From assembly GCA_934446355.1 (NCBI GenBank), contig CAKSEC010000001.1:246004-310003 (forward strand): a stretch of DNA of 64,000 nucleotides, given 5' to 3'. Made by a program: the position numbers and the translations under genes. This DNA comes from an uncultured Oscillospiraceae bacterium (GTDB lineage Bacteria; Bacillota; Clostridia; Oscillospirales; Ruminococcaceae). Of this stretch, positions 33,286-42,900 are shown piece by piece (positions within the stretch are counted from its first letter, which is position 1; every line of letters starts with the position of its first letter). The notes beneath the pieces are model-generated. The model was not told where the DNA came from. It saw only the letters and a list, made by a program, of their open reading frames with translations, and searched no databases.

Positions 33286-33873
33286 TCAGGCGTTTGCCGG
33301 CAGTTCGACTTTGAACAGCTTGGAGGTGTGTGGCTCTTTCAGCAGGAATATTGCGCCTGCAAAGGTGAGCACAAATTCCGGAAGCATATATGTGCCGTTG
33401 TATGCGAGGGAATACAGCAGTGGGCTGCCCCAGCCTTCCGGCATTGAACTTGCGAAGAATACCACGCCGCTTATCACGTGGCTGACCATTCGCAGGGAGA
33501 TGCCAAGGGCGATACCCGCTATGTAGCCCGGAACGCCGTGCTTGCGGAACATTCCCGAAAGGCCCAGCACAGTGAATGCGAGAAGATAATCGAACACTAT
33601 CGTGCCGACCAGAGCCTGCGGGGTGAGTCCCCAAGACGCCACTGCGGCAATATCCAGAGCAAGCTGGGTCAGAGAATACACAAACGAGCAGAAAACGCCC
33701 CATTTACAGCCGTACATAATGGCTATCATACATACGGGAAGCATACTCAGCGGGGTGACAGAACCGCCGAGCGGCATTTGTACCACCTTTATCATGCTCA
33801 GTCCGGCAGACAATGCGATCATCACTGCGCTGAGCGTCAGCTTTTTTACGTCCACTTTTTTGGTTTCGTTCAT
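33286..33873 (-). CDS. thiT: ECF transporter thiamine-binding component ThiT
   Basis: 195 residues, six membrane segments. ThiT binds thiamine and works with the shared EcfAAT energy module. The signature region is LSAGLSMIKVVQMPLGGSVTPLSMLPVCMIAIMYGCKWGVFCSFVYSLTQL near residue 25, plus the later SHVISGVVFF and YNGTYMLPEFVL. ATG at 33873 is preferred; an in-frame ATG at 33906 has no ribosome-binding site. A hairpin separates AAAGGAG from this ATG. No TPP riboswitch is visible. Confidence 0.9.
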   Translation of the reverse strand: MNETKKVDVKKLTLSAVMIALSAGLSMIKVVQMPLGGSVTPLSMLPVCMIAIMYGCKWGVFCSFVYSLTQLALDIAAVASWGLTPQALVGTIVFDYLLAFTVLGLSGMFRKHGVPGYIAGIALGISLRMVSHVISGVVFFASSMPEGWGSPLLYSLAYNGTYMLPEFVLTFAGAIFLLKEPHTSKLFKVELPANA

Positions 33874-33881
33874 TTTATTGT

Positions 33882-33951
33882 GCGCATAAATGCGCTCTCC
33901 TTTCATGGTTATCAGCAGATATAGTATAGCACATCATAAGCAAAATTTCAA
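33882..33951 (-). promoter_or_regulatory. thiT promoter and start-site hairpin
   Basis: Minus strand: TTGAAA (33946-33951), 17-base spacer, TATACT (33923-33928). In the short leader AAAGGAG (33897-33903) is followed by the perfect hairpin GCGCAT-TT-ATGCGC (33882-33895) and then 8 bases before the ATG; folding brings the site to about 9 bases from the start. Confidence 0.6.
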
Positions 33952-33964
33952 GCGGTTTTCAAAG

Positions 33965-34046
33965 AAGAAACGGCACTGTGTACAGTACCGTTTCTTTATA
34001 TTGGGGGGAGAGTGGTTATCTGAATTATAAGGGAAACGTTCCCTTA
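33965..34046 (-). terminator. Terminators of the RCC1-repeat gene
   Basis: Nearest the gene, TAAGGGAA (34028-34035) pairs with TTCCCTTA (34039-34046). Further on, AAGAAACGGCACTGT (33965-33979) pairs with ACAGTACCGTTTCTT (33982-33996), followed on the minus strand by TTTGAAA. Confidence 0.7.
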
Positions 34047-34054
34047 GCCTGACA

Positions 34055-37048
34055 TCAATATCTGGACTTTATCTTATATACCGTTGAGGAGTTGGAATAA
34101 AGCTTCTTGCCGTCGATAGTGATGTAGGACTTGATGTAGTAGTAATAGGTCTTACCCTTTACTGCGGTATCGTCGGTGATAGTCATATCGTCGGGATCGT
34201 CTGATGTTATGTCGCCGATGACCTTACCCTTGCCCTTTGCGGAATTGCGGCGGTATACAGTGTATCCGTCAGCGTATTCTGACATATCCCATTCGAGGAC
34301 TATGCCGTCGGTGGTGGACTTTCTGTAGGTTATCTTGACCTTTGCAGGGCGTACCTTTACTGTGATGGTGCGGGTCTTTGCGGGGTTGGACTTCGCAGTA
34401 ACGGTTATCTTTGCAACGCCGGGAGCGACTGCAGTAACAGTACCGTTTTCGTCAACAATTGCAACGTCCTCGTTGGAGGAGCTGTAAAGCAGGGTCTTGT
34501 CGTCTGCGGCTGCGGGGTAGATCTTCGCAGTTATCTTGAATGTACCGTCAACGCTGATCGTCTTTGTTTTTGCGGGGGATACGGAGAAGCTGGATACGGG
34601 AACGGATACGGTAACGGTGCACTGTGCGGTAAGGCCGTTGGCTGTGGTCGCTGTGATCACTGCGGTGCCCTTTGCTATAGCCTTTACAAGGCCGGTGTCG
34701 TTTACTGTAGCTACGTTTGCGTTGGAGGTAGACCATGTTACGGTCTTGTTGACTGCGTTATCGGGGGTAACTGTGGCAGTGAGCCTTGCGGTGCCCTTGG
34801 GCTTCAGGCTCAGGGTGGTGTTGTCGAGCGTGATTTTTTCAGCCTGTATCAGCTTCTGGCAAAGGCCGTTGTTTATAACTGTCTGAGGATCTGCCTTTAC
34901 GCCGCCTCTGCCGTTGCCTATCTGGCCGTAGGTGTTGTCGCCCCAGCAGTAAAGTCTGCTGTTGCCAGTGATGCAGCCTGCGAAATTGCTGCCAAGGCTT
35001 ACGCTGATAACGTCGCTGAGCACAGTTTTGCGCAAATCGGAACTGTTCTTTACGGTGCCGTCGCCAAGCTGACTGCTTGTGTTTTCGCCGCACAGCATAA
35101 GTCCGTCAGATGTGTCGAGCACTGCGGAGAAGTCTTCGCTGGTGAATACATCCTTAACGCCATAGTATACTCTGGTGGGATTCCTGAGTCTTGAGGAATC
35201 GTCGGCAAGCTGACCGCTGCCGTTATCGCCCCATGCGTACAGATCGCCCTGAGCGGTGACTGCGAGGGTGTGGCTTCCTGCGGCTGCAATGCTGCTGAAT
35301 GTAAGGACGTTGTCCTTTCTGTCCTTTATTTCGAGGACTGTGGGGGTGTCGGTGTATCTGGAATCAAGGTCTACGCCAAGCTGTCTGGAGCCGTTGCTGC
35401 CCCAGCCCATCAGCTGGCCGCTGGTTGTAAGTGCGATAACGTGGGCAGTGCCGACTGCTATATCCTGGACATCGGCAAGCGAACTGTCGATTATTTCGGG
35501 GTAGTAGGTAACTCTTTCGAGAGCGCCGAGTCTGCCGGTGGTGTTGCTGCCCCAGCCGTATACGGAGCCGGCAATAAGCGCTACGGCAAAATTATCGCCG
35601 AAAGCTATCTTGGTGATGGCGGAGCCGGAAAGGGACTCGTTTATCATCGGCTTTGTGATGGACGCCGATCTGGTCTTGGTGCCGAGCAGGTAGCTGCTGT
35701 TGTCGCCGAAAATATAGGTGTTATTGTCGGAAGTCTGAACGATAGTCGCCTTGTTTCCGCACCATACGCCGGTGACGTCGCCGCTTATCTTTACGAGAGT
35801 GGGCTTTGTCCTTGCGGTATAGTCGCCAAGGCCAAGCTGACCCTTGTCGTTATTGCCCCATGTGTACAGACGGCCCTTGGAGTCTACCATTGCGGCGTGG
35901 TCTGTGCCTGCGGAGAATGCTTCGATACCGTTGTCGATGTATTCCGGCTTAGCGGATACGGAGTTCTGGATCGAGAACAGTTCGCCATAAATGCCGGAGC
36001 CTACGGTGGAAACTGCGCCGTTGCTCTTTAACAGGATAGAGTGGTGCTCGCCGAATGCGATGGATACTGCGCCGCTTGCTGCCTGTCCGGGTCTGTAGAG
36101 ATCCTCGGTGGTGCTGTTATGAAGCTGGCCGCAGCTGTTATCGCCCCATGTATAGAGGATACCGTTATTGGTAAGCGCGCCGGAGTCCTTGCCGCCTGCG
36201 AACACAGCCTTTATCTGGGAAAGGCCGCTGACGGACTCAAAGCTGTTGTTGCTGGAATAATCGGAGTTGTTGCCAAGCTGACCGTTCTCGTTTGAGCCGG
36301 CGGTCCTTACGGTGCCGTCTGCCATGAGCACGATGGAGTGGTCTGTGCCTGCTTCGACCATGGAAGCTCCGCTGGCGATGACCTTCGTCAGGGATTCCTG
36401 ATCTCTGTAGCTGCCTGTGCCAAGCTGGCCGTTATCATTGCTGCCGCAGACAAATACTGCGCCGTCTTTGGATACGATGACCGTGAAATCGTCGCCTGCA
36501 GCGATGTCAGCGGCGTCGGTCATGAGGGTGGTCACGGTGTTGATCCTTTCGTTGGAACTGAAGCCCAGTTCGCCGAAGGAATTGCTGCCCCAGCCGACTG
36601 CCTTGCCGTCCTCAAGAATTGCGACGGTGTGTCTTTCGCCTGCGCTCACTTCAGTTACGCCGGTCATAAGCTTCTGCGGCTTGTATATGTAGGTGCTGGA
36701 ACTGGACGGATCGACCTGGCCGTCTGCATTATTGCCCCAGCCGTAAAGCGTGCCGTTTACGTCGATCGCAAAGCTTACATCATCGCTTGCTTCGGCGTAT
36801 ACCACCTTGTCCATTACCTTTTCGCCGCTGGAGCTCTCCTTGGTATCTCCAAGTCCGAGCTGACCTGCGCTGTTGTCGCCGGCTGCCCACAGTGACATAT
36901 CGCTTTTAATGACAAGGCTGTGGTTTTTGCCCGCCGATATGGTGCTGACGCTGACATCGGGCTGTGCCGCTGAAGCGGTGACCGGTATCAGTGTGACCAG
37001 CTGCGCCGCACATAGCGAAGCAGCCAGCATTTTTGATTTTTTGTTCAT
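34055..37048 (-). CDS. Secreted protein with RCC1 repeats and Ig-like domains
   Basis: 997 residues. A signal peptide ends near ASA-AQPDVS. Residues ~40-690 consist of about a dozen RCC1-type repeats with the core GWGxNxxGQLG (for example GWGNNADGQ, TWGDNSCGQ, CWGDNTYGQIG), which form one or two seven-bladed propellers. Two bacterial Ig-like (Big_2) domains follow (ITLDNTTLSLKPKGTARLT..., FSVSPAKTKTISVDGTFKI...), then a fibronectin-III-like domain (YRKSTTDGIVLEWDMSEYADGYTVYRR). GGAGGGAGC precedes the ATG at 37048. There is no sorting motif or dockerin, so anchoring is unknown. Likely a surface binding protein; its ligand cannot be told. Confidence 0.9.
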   Translation of the reverse strand: MNKKSKMLAASLCAAQLVTLIPVTASAAQPDVSVSTISAGKNHSLVIKSDMSLWAAGDNSAGQLGLGDTKESSSGEKVMDKVVYAEASDDVSFAIDVNGTLYGWGNNADGQVDPSSSSTYIYKPQKLMTGVTEVSAGERHTVAILEDGKAVGWGSNSFGELGFSSNERINTVTTLMTDAADIAAGDDFTVIVSKDGAVFVCGSNDNGQLGTGSYRDQESLTKVIASGASMVEAGTDHSIVLMADGTVRTAGSNENGQLGNNSDYSSNNSFESVSGLSQIKAVFAGGKDSGALTNNGILYTWGDNSCGQLHNSTTEDLYRPGQAASGAVSIAFGEHHSILLKSNGAVSTVGSGIYGELFSIQNSVSAKPEYIDNGIEAFSAGTDHAAMVDSKGRLYTWGNNDKGQLGLGDYTARTKPTLVKISGDVTGVWCGNKATIVQTSDNNTYIFGDNSSYLLGTKTRSASITKPMINESLSGSAITKIAFGDNFAVALIAGSVYGWGSNTTGRLGALERVTYYPEIIDSSLADVQDIAVGTAHVIALTTSGQLMGWGSNGSRQLGVDLDSRYTDTPTVLEIKDRKDNVLTFSSIAAAGSHTLAVTAQGDLYAWGDNGSGQLADDSSRLRNPTRVYYGVKDVFTSEDFSAVLDTSDGLMLCGENTSSQLGDGTVKNSSDLRKTVLSDVISVSLGSNFAGCITGNSRLYCWGDNTYGQIGNGRGGVKADPQTVINNGLCQKLIQAEKITLDNTTLSLKPKGTARLTATVTPDNAVNKTVTWSTSNANVATVNDTGLVKAIAKGTAVITATTANGLTAQCTVTVSVPVSSFSVSPAKTKTISVDGTFKITAKIYPAAADDKTLLYSSSNEDVAIVDENGTVTAVAPGVAKITVTAKSNPAKTRTITVKVRPAKVKITYRKSTTDGIVLEWDMSEYADGYTVYRRNSAKGKGKVIGDITSDDPDDMTITDDTAVKGKTYYYYIKSYITIDGKKLYSNSSTVYKIKSRY

Positions 37049-37207
37049 ACAAGCTCCCTCCATTTCAAAGGCTCTCCCGCCCTTTGAATACAATTTTTTC
37101 CGGCGTTTTCTGCCGGTGATACGGTGCCTTTCACTATATAAAACAACTCAGACGCCGTAAAGGTTGCACTCTTTGCCAAAAAACTTTATAAATTTTTTTA
37201 GCAGTGT

Positions 37208-37264
37208 GGTCTATTGATGTAGACCTTGTGATTATAGTCTATCACAATAGACCTGATTTGTCAA
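37208..37264 (-). promoter_or_regulatory. Promoter flanked by two GTCTA-N6-TAGAC dyads
   Basis: Box 1 GGTCTATTGATGTAGACC (37208-37225) and box 2 GTCTATCACAATAGAC (37237-37252) are two similar inverted repeats. A TTGACA (37259-37264, minus strand) is 17 bases from TAGACT (37236-37241) inside box 2. The 7-2-7 layout resembles BlaI/MecI-type operators; this is inference. It lies ~160 bases upstream of the RCC1-repeat gene. Confidence 0.55.
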
Positions 37265-37317
37265 GGGGGGAACGCCTAAAATCCTCCTTGTTGACTATAG
37301 TTGTGGGGTATATGATA

Positions 37318-37346
37318 ATGATATCACATTCGTTTCGTTATGTCAA
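37318..37346 (-). promoter_or_regulatory. Second possible promoter upstream of the RCC1-repeat gene
   Basis: Minus strand: TTGACA (37341-37346), 17-base spacer, TATCAT (37318-37323). Apart from this and the dyads, the gap 37049-37510 holds no gene that I can support. Confidence 0.45.
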
Positions 37347-37510
37347 CAGAAAAAAGCTTATTTATTACATCTGCCGAACACTTTGTAGACTTGCACAGAA
37401 TGCGGCGGGCAAATTTGGGCATACTGCCAAGCGTTTACATATGGGGCTAAAAAAATTAGCCGGACAGATGGGCTGTCCGGCTCTTGGGCTGGTTTTGATG
37501 GGTCAAGGAC

Positions 37511-37741
37511 TTACTTTACGATATAGTCCTTGATCTCATCGAGGAAATCTGCGCAGTCGTCGCTGTGGATATTCAGTGTGAGCTCCTTGGAGAGGTCAAG
37601 GCTGAATATACCCATGATGGACTTTGCGTCGATGGCATATCTGCCGGATACGATATCTACGTCATAATCGCAGCGGGATACTATGCTTACGAAATTCTTT
37701 ACGTCGTTGATGGTGTTGATGTTTACGTTTACTGTCTTCAT
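37511..37741 (-). CDS. HPr-like protein lacking the active-site histidine
   Basis: 76 residues, HPr fold by its central motif SGRYAIDAKSIMGIFSLDLSK, which matches the Ser46 region of HPr (NLKSIMGVMSL). The region of His15 (HARPA in HPr) reads INDVKNF, so it cannot carry a PTS phosphate there. The regulatory Ser is kept (KSIMG), as in the Bacillus protein Crh. GAAAGGAAG lies upstream of the ATG. Its paralogue is the next gene, 43 bases upstream on the same strand. Confidence 0.82.
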   Translation of the reverse strand: MKTVNVNINTINDVKNFVSIVSRCDYDVDIVSGRYAIDAKSIMGIFSLDLSKELTLNIHSDDCADFLDEIKDYIVK

Positions 37742-37784
37742 AAAAATACTTCCTTTCCGTGAATCGGTTTTATTCTCTGTGTTC

Positions 37785-38027
37785 TTAGTCCTGTTTTGCT
37801 CTGAACTTGGTCACTGCGTCAAGAAGCTCGTCTGCCTTTGCGCTTTCGTCATGGACAACGAAATCCAGCGGCTTTGCAAGGTCAAGGCTGAATATGCCCA
37901 TGATGGACTTTGCGTCGACTGCGTATCTTCCGGATACAAGGTCGCTCTCAAATGCGTAGCTGTTGGTGAGTGCAACAAATTCCTTTACGCTTTCAATGGA
38001 ATCAAGCATGATCTTCATTTTTCTCAT
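37785..38027 (-). CDS. Second HPr-like protein lacking the active-site histidine
   Basis: 80 residues, paralogue of the preceding protein with the shared VSGRYAVDAKSIMGIFSLDLAKPL core. The His15 region reads IESVKEFVALT, again without His. The Ser of KSIMG is kept. AAAGGCGG is ~10 bases before the ATG; a second ATG two codons later is possible. The tandem arrangement and shared motif show a gene duplication. Role: perhaps carbon regulation by HPr-kinase-type phosphorylation, as for Crh; unproven. Confidence 0.82.
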   Translation of the reverse strand: MRKMKIMLDSIESVKEFVALTNSYAFESDLVSGRYAVDAKSIMGIFSLDLAKPLDFVVHDESAKADELLDAVTKFRAKQD

Positions 38028-38047
38028 AACTGTTGCCGCCTTTCTTT

Positions 38048-38083
38048 ATATTTAGAGGTTCTTTCATATTTAGAGGTTCTTTC
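38048..38083. repeat. 18-bp tandem duplication
   Basis: ATATTTAGAGGTTCTTTC occurs twice head to tail (38048-38065 and 38066-38083) upstream of the second HPr-like gene. It may be a replication slip or a pair of binding sites. Confidence 0.85.
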
Positions 38084-38270
38084 GCCCTCTGTAAATAAGT
38101 ATATCCTCAAACTGAAAAATAGTCAATAGCTTATTGCAAAATTCGGAATAATCAAGTATAATATTTATATATCAAGTTTTCGTTTTGGCTAAAATTACAA
38201 GACTGCGGCTGTAAACGACATATTCGGCATATTTTGCCGTGGCTGCGGGCTTCCCGGAAAGGGGTACTGT

Positions 38271-39554
38271 ATGAGATTCAATATTACCACTCTCGGCTGC
38301 AAGGTCAATTCCTGCGAAAGCGCGGCGATAGCTGCGGCGTTCGCTGCCGCCGGATATCAGCCTGCCGGAGAGGGTGAGATAGCCGACATATATATAGTAA
38401 ACTCCTGCGCAGTCACCTCGATGAGCGTGAAAAAGGCACGGCAGGCAGTATCGCACTGCAGGGCGGAAAACCCAGACGGCGTCGTGGTGCTGTGCGGGTG
38501 CTATCCTCAGGCGTATCAGGAGGAAGCGGAGCGGGACTGCGACGCCGATATAATCACCGGAAATGCGGAAAAGGGTGCGCTTCCGGCGATGGTGGCGGAT
38601 TATCTGGAAAAGAAAAGCAGAATATGCTGCGTGGGGGCGCTTTCACGGGAGTTCGATGAAAGCTCCTCGGCTGCCGACCTTGACCGCACACGTGCATTCA
38701 TCAAGATAGAGGACGGGTGCGACAGATTTTGCACATACTGTATAATACCCACGGCACGGGGCAGGGTTCGGTCACGTCTGCCGGAGGAGATAGCAGGTCA
38801 GGCTCGGCAGGCTGCCGCTGCGGGAAACCGTGAGATAGTGCTGACGGGAATAAATATCGGGTGCTATGGAGAGGATATAGGTCATACGCCGGCGGACGCT
38901 GTGATGGCGGCTCAGGTGGAGGGAATAGAAAGGGTCAGGCTGGGGTCGCTTGAGGCGGACACTCTGACCGACAGCGAGATAGAGCGGCTCAGGGGCTGCG
39001 ATAAGCTATGTCCGCACTTTCATCTGTCGCTGCAGTCGGGGAGCGACGCTGTACTGCAGAGAATGAAGCGGCGGTATACCACGGAGGAATATGCCAAGGT
39101 GGTGGACAAGCTGCGCGGGGCGTTTCCGGAGTGCGCGATCACCACTGATATAATGGTGGGATTCCCCGGAGAGAGCGATGAGGAATTTGCCGAGAGCATG
39201 GCTTTTGCGGAGAAGATAGGCTTTGCGGGGATACACGTGTTTCAGTATTCCATACGCAGGGGGACTGTGGCGGCAATGCGTCCGAATCAGGTAACGCCGC
39301 AGGTGAAGTCCGCCAGAGCAAAGGCAATGGCGAATGTTGCGGAGCGTCTGGAGCGGCAGTTCCTTGAAGAGCAGGTGGGAACAGTTCAGACGGTGCTTAT
39401 TGAAAAGAGCACTTCGGAGGAATATTCGCACGGGTTTACCGGTAGTTATATACCGGTGAGGATATACGGTGAGGATATACCGAGGCACACGCTGGTTTCG
39501 GTCAGGATAACCGGAGCACAGGGGAAATACTGCGTGGGAACAACGATAGAATAA
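38271..39554 (+). CDS. mtaB: tRNA threonylcarbamoyladenosine methylthiotransferase MtaB
   Basis: 427 residues. MtaB is a radical-SAM enzyme that makes ms2t6A at position 37 of tRNAs. The N-terminal UPF0004 domain has the three cluster cysteines (TLGCKVNSCES, VNSCAVTSM, LCGCYPQ). The radical-SAM CxxxCxxC is DGCDRFCTYCIIPTARG near residue 143. GLRSLQ-type HFHLSLQSGSDAVLQRMKRRY and a C-terminal TRAM-like part follow. GGAAAGGGG precedes the ATG. A small hypothetical gene follows in the same transcript. Confidence 0.95.
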   Translation: MRFNITTLGCKVNSCESAAIAAAFAAAGYQPAGEGEIADIYIVNSCAVTSMSVKKARQAVSHCRAENPDGVVVLCGCYPQAYQEEAERDCDADIITGNAEKGALPAMVADYLEKKSRICCVGALSREFDESSSAADLDRTRAFIKIEDGCDRFCTYCIIPTARGRVRSRLPEEIAGQARQAAAAGNREIVLTGINIGCYGEDIGHTPADAVMAAQVEGIERVRLGSLEADTLTDSEIERLRGCDKLCPHFHLSLQSGSDAVLQRMKRRYTTEEYAKVVDKLRGAFPECAITTDIMVGFPGESDEEFAESMAFAEKIGFAGIHVFQYSIRRGTVAAMRPNQVTPQVKSARAKAMANVAERLERQFLEEQVGTVQTVLIEKSTSEEYSHGFTGSYIPVRIYGEDIPRHTLVSVRITGAQGKYCVGTTIE

Positions 39555-39564
39555 GGAGAAAGAT

Positions 39565-39861
39565 ATGACGAGCAGCATCAGGCAGCTTTTGGCGCTGGGG
39601 CCTATTCCGGCTGACAGCGAACTTTCAGACGAACTGTTTGAGAAATACGACAGGCTTCTCAGTTTCGACCAGCCGCTTTCATTCGACGACGCAGCGCAGC
39701 TTGCGGGCCTTTTCTCGCCGGACTGCGACGGGCTGAACTGGGCTTTGATGAAAGCGCTGGAGAACGCCTGCGATACCTCGGAGCAGCTTAAAAAGCTGGC
39801 GGGGCTTTGCAATAGTCAGGAATATGCGGCGCTGATGGCGGAGCACGCTGAGAACAAATGA
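39565..39861 (+). CDS. Hypothetical protein downstream of mtaB
   Basis: 98 residues, acidic and helical (LSDELFEKYDRLLSFDQPLSFDDAAQLAGLF). AAGGAGAAAG lies before the ATG and the gene starts 10 bases after mtaB, which supports it as real. The repeated FDxxxxFDDAAQLAGLF and CDTSEQLKKLAGL segments suggest a small helical repeat. No family recognised. Confidence 0.7.
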   Translation: MTSSIRQLLALGPIPADSELSDELFEKYDRLLSFDQPLSFDDAAQLAGLFSPDCDGLNWALMKALENACDTSEQLKKLAGLCNSQEYAALMAEHAENK

Positions 39862-39907
39862 CCAAAATGTGCGGGTGCGGCGGGCTGTATTTCGGCAAGT
39901 GAACAGC

Positions 39908-39936
39908 TTGATTTTGTCCGCGAATAGTAGTATAAT
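39908..39936 (+). promoter_or_regulatory. purL promoter
   Basis: TTGATT (39908-39913), 17-base spacer, TATAAT (39931-39936). The leader is about 50 bases and too short for a purine riboswitch. Confidence 0.78.
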
Positions 39937-39991
39937 AAAAACTGTATGATATTGCAGCCGCCGCTGCAAAAATATTGTTGGAGGAAAAACA

Positions 39992-42900
39992 ATGGTTTAC
40001 CGAATTTACGTGGAAAAAAAGCCGCAGTTTGCGGTCGATGGAGGTGCGGTGCTTTCAGACCTGAATGTGGCTCTGGGCATGACCTGCGTCGAGAATGTCA
40101 GGATAATCAACCGCTATGACTGCGAGAAGCTGCCCAAGGAGAATTTCGACGCCGCTGTGCCCACCGTATTCTCTGAGCCGCCGGTGGACGAGGTATACTA
40201 TGACCTCCCGAAGCCTGCAGACGACGAGCGTATGTTCGCTGTGGAGTTCCTGCCGGGTCAGTTCGACCAGCGTGCAGATTCCGCTGCGCAGTGCATTCAG
40301 ATGCTCTGCCCCGGCGAGCGTCCGGTGGTGAAATATGCGAAGATATATGTGCTCAAGGGCAAGATATCCGACGAGGATTTCGCACGCATAAAGCACTATC
40401 TTATAAATGCTGTGGAATCACGCGAGTGCGGGTTCGATAAGTACGACACGCTGGAGGTAAAGTATTCTATACCGACAAGCGTGGAAACGCTCACAGGATT
40501 CATCAATAAGACGGACGCTGAACTTGCGGACTTTGTCGTTAAGTATGGTCTGGCGATGGATAATGACGATATCAAGTTCTGTCAGGACTACTTCAAGAGC
40601 GAACACCGTGACCCGACTATCACTGAAATACGCATGATAGACACCTACTGGTCGGACCACTGCCGTCATACGACATTCGGCACGATAATCGACAATGCGG
40701 ACATCAAGCCGGAATATATCGCTGATACATATGCTGAATACAAGGCGGACAGACATGAACTGGGCAGGGACGGAAAGCCGATATGCCTGATGGATATTGC
40801 TACGCTTGCTGCGAAGAAGCTCAAAAAGGACGGCATTCTGAAAGATCTTGACGAGAGTGAGGAGATAAATGCCTGCTCGGTAAGGATAACCGTTGACGTT
40901 GACGGCAAAAACGAGGACTGGCTGCTGATGTTCAAGAATGAAACTCACAACCACCCTACTGAGATAGAGCCTTTCGGCGGCGCTGCGACCTGCCTTGGCG
41001 GCGCGATACGCGACCCGCTTTCGGGAAGAAGCTACGTATATCAGGCAATGCGTGTGACGGGTGCTTCCGACCCGCTGCTGCCTGTTGAAAAGACGATAAA
41101 GGGCAAGCTTCCGCCAAGAAAGATAACCACCACTGCGGCTGCCGGCTATTCAAGCTATGGCAACCAGATAGGTCTTGCGACGGGTCATGTTTCGGAGGTA
41201 TATCACCCCGGATATATGGCGAAGCGCATGGAGATAGGCGCAGTTGTCGGAGCGGCGCCTGCTGAGAATGTACGCCGTGAAAGGCCTGCTCCCGGAGATA
41301 TCATAATACTGCTGGGCGGTCGCACGGGACGTGACGGCTGCGGCGGTGCGACAGGTTCTTCAAAGGCGCACAGCGTTCAGTCGCTGGACACTTGCGGCGC
41401 AGAGGTACAGAAGGGTAATGCGCCGGAGGAAAGAAAGCTGCAGAGATTATTCAGAGATCCGGAGGCTACACGGCTCATCAAGCGCTGCAACGACTTTGGC
41501 GCAGGCGGCGTATCGGTAGCGATAGGCGAACTTGCGGACGGCCTGGAGATAGACCTGAACGCAGTACCCAAGAAATATGACGGTCTGGACGGCACGGAGC
41601 TTGCTATTTCGGAATCTCAGGAGAGAATGGCTGTCGTTGTTGCGCCGGAGGACGCTGAGAAGTTCCGTGCGCTGGCTTCGAGGGAGAACCTTGAGTCTAC
41701 GCCGGTGGCAGTGGTCAAGGCTGAGCCCAGACTGCGCATGAACTGGAACGGAAAGACCATCGTGGATATCTCACGTGAGTTCCTTAACTCAAACGGTGCG
41801 GAGAAGCACACCGACGTGGCTGTGCCGGAGGTCAAGGTGTCCTATTCTTCCGGCAGGAAGAACACTCAGGCAGACTGGGAGGGCATGGTAACAGACCTGA
41901 ACATCTGCTCGCAGAGGGGTCTTGTACAGAGATTCGACAGCACGATCGGCGGTGCGACGGTGCTTATGCCGTTCTCAGGAAAGACGCAGCAGACGCCTGT
42001 TCAGGCTATGGCGGCCAAGCTGCCGGTGCTTGGCGGTAAGACTAACACCGCTTCGATAATGGCGTGGGGCTTTGACCCTGCCGTGTCTACGCAGTCGCCG
42101 TATCACGGGGCAGTGTGCGCCGTTGTGGAGAGCATCGCAAAGGTCGTTGCGGCAGGCGGCACATATGAGCACTGCTGGCTGACGTTCCAAGAATATTTCG
42201 AGAGAACTCAGGGCAAGCCGGAGAGATGGGGCAAGCCGTTTGCGGCACTGCTCGGCGCATACCGTGCGCAGCTTGAGATGGGCTGCGGCGCTATAGGCGG
42301 AAAGGACAGCATGAGCGGCACATTCGAGCATATCGACGTTCCGCCGACGCTGGTTTCGTTCGCTGTTTCGACTGCAAAGGCTCAGGACATCATTTCGGCT
42401 GAGTTCAAGACTGCGGGTCATAAAATCGGCTATATTGCGCCGGAATATGACGAAAACGGACTGCCGGTATTCGACAGCGTAAAGGAAGTATTCCGCAAGG
42501 TCGAGAAGCTGATTAGCGAGAAGAAGGCTGTGTCGGTGTGGAGCGTGGCTCACGGCGGCGTGGCTGAGGGTATATTCAAGATGTCGCTCGGCAACAGGAT
42601 TGGCGCTAAGCTGGATATGCTGTCGGACGAGGAGCTGTTCACGCCTGTTTACGGCGCATTCATTCTGGAACTTGACGGCGAGGCTGACGGCGTAAAGATA
42701 ATCGGTGAAACGGTGGCTGACTACACCATCACGAGCGGCGGCGTTACGCTGGATATCGCAGGTCTGGAGAAGAAGTGGGACGACGTACTTGAGCCGATAT
42801 TCAAGGCTCAGCTTCCTGAAAAGCCTGCGCCTGAGAAGATAGGTTATGTAGGCGGGTGCGAACTGAAGCACTCTAAGGTCAAGGTGGCAAAGCCTCATGT

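Noticed and set aside
33904..33960. TPP riboswitch before thiT
   Set aside because: The leader is about 45 bases and lacks the conserved TPP core.
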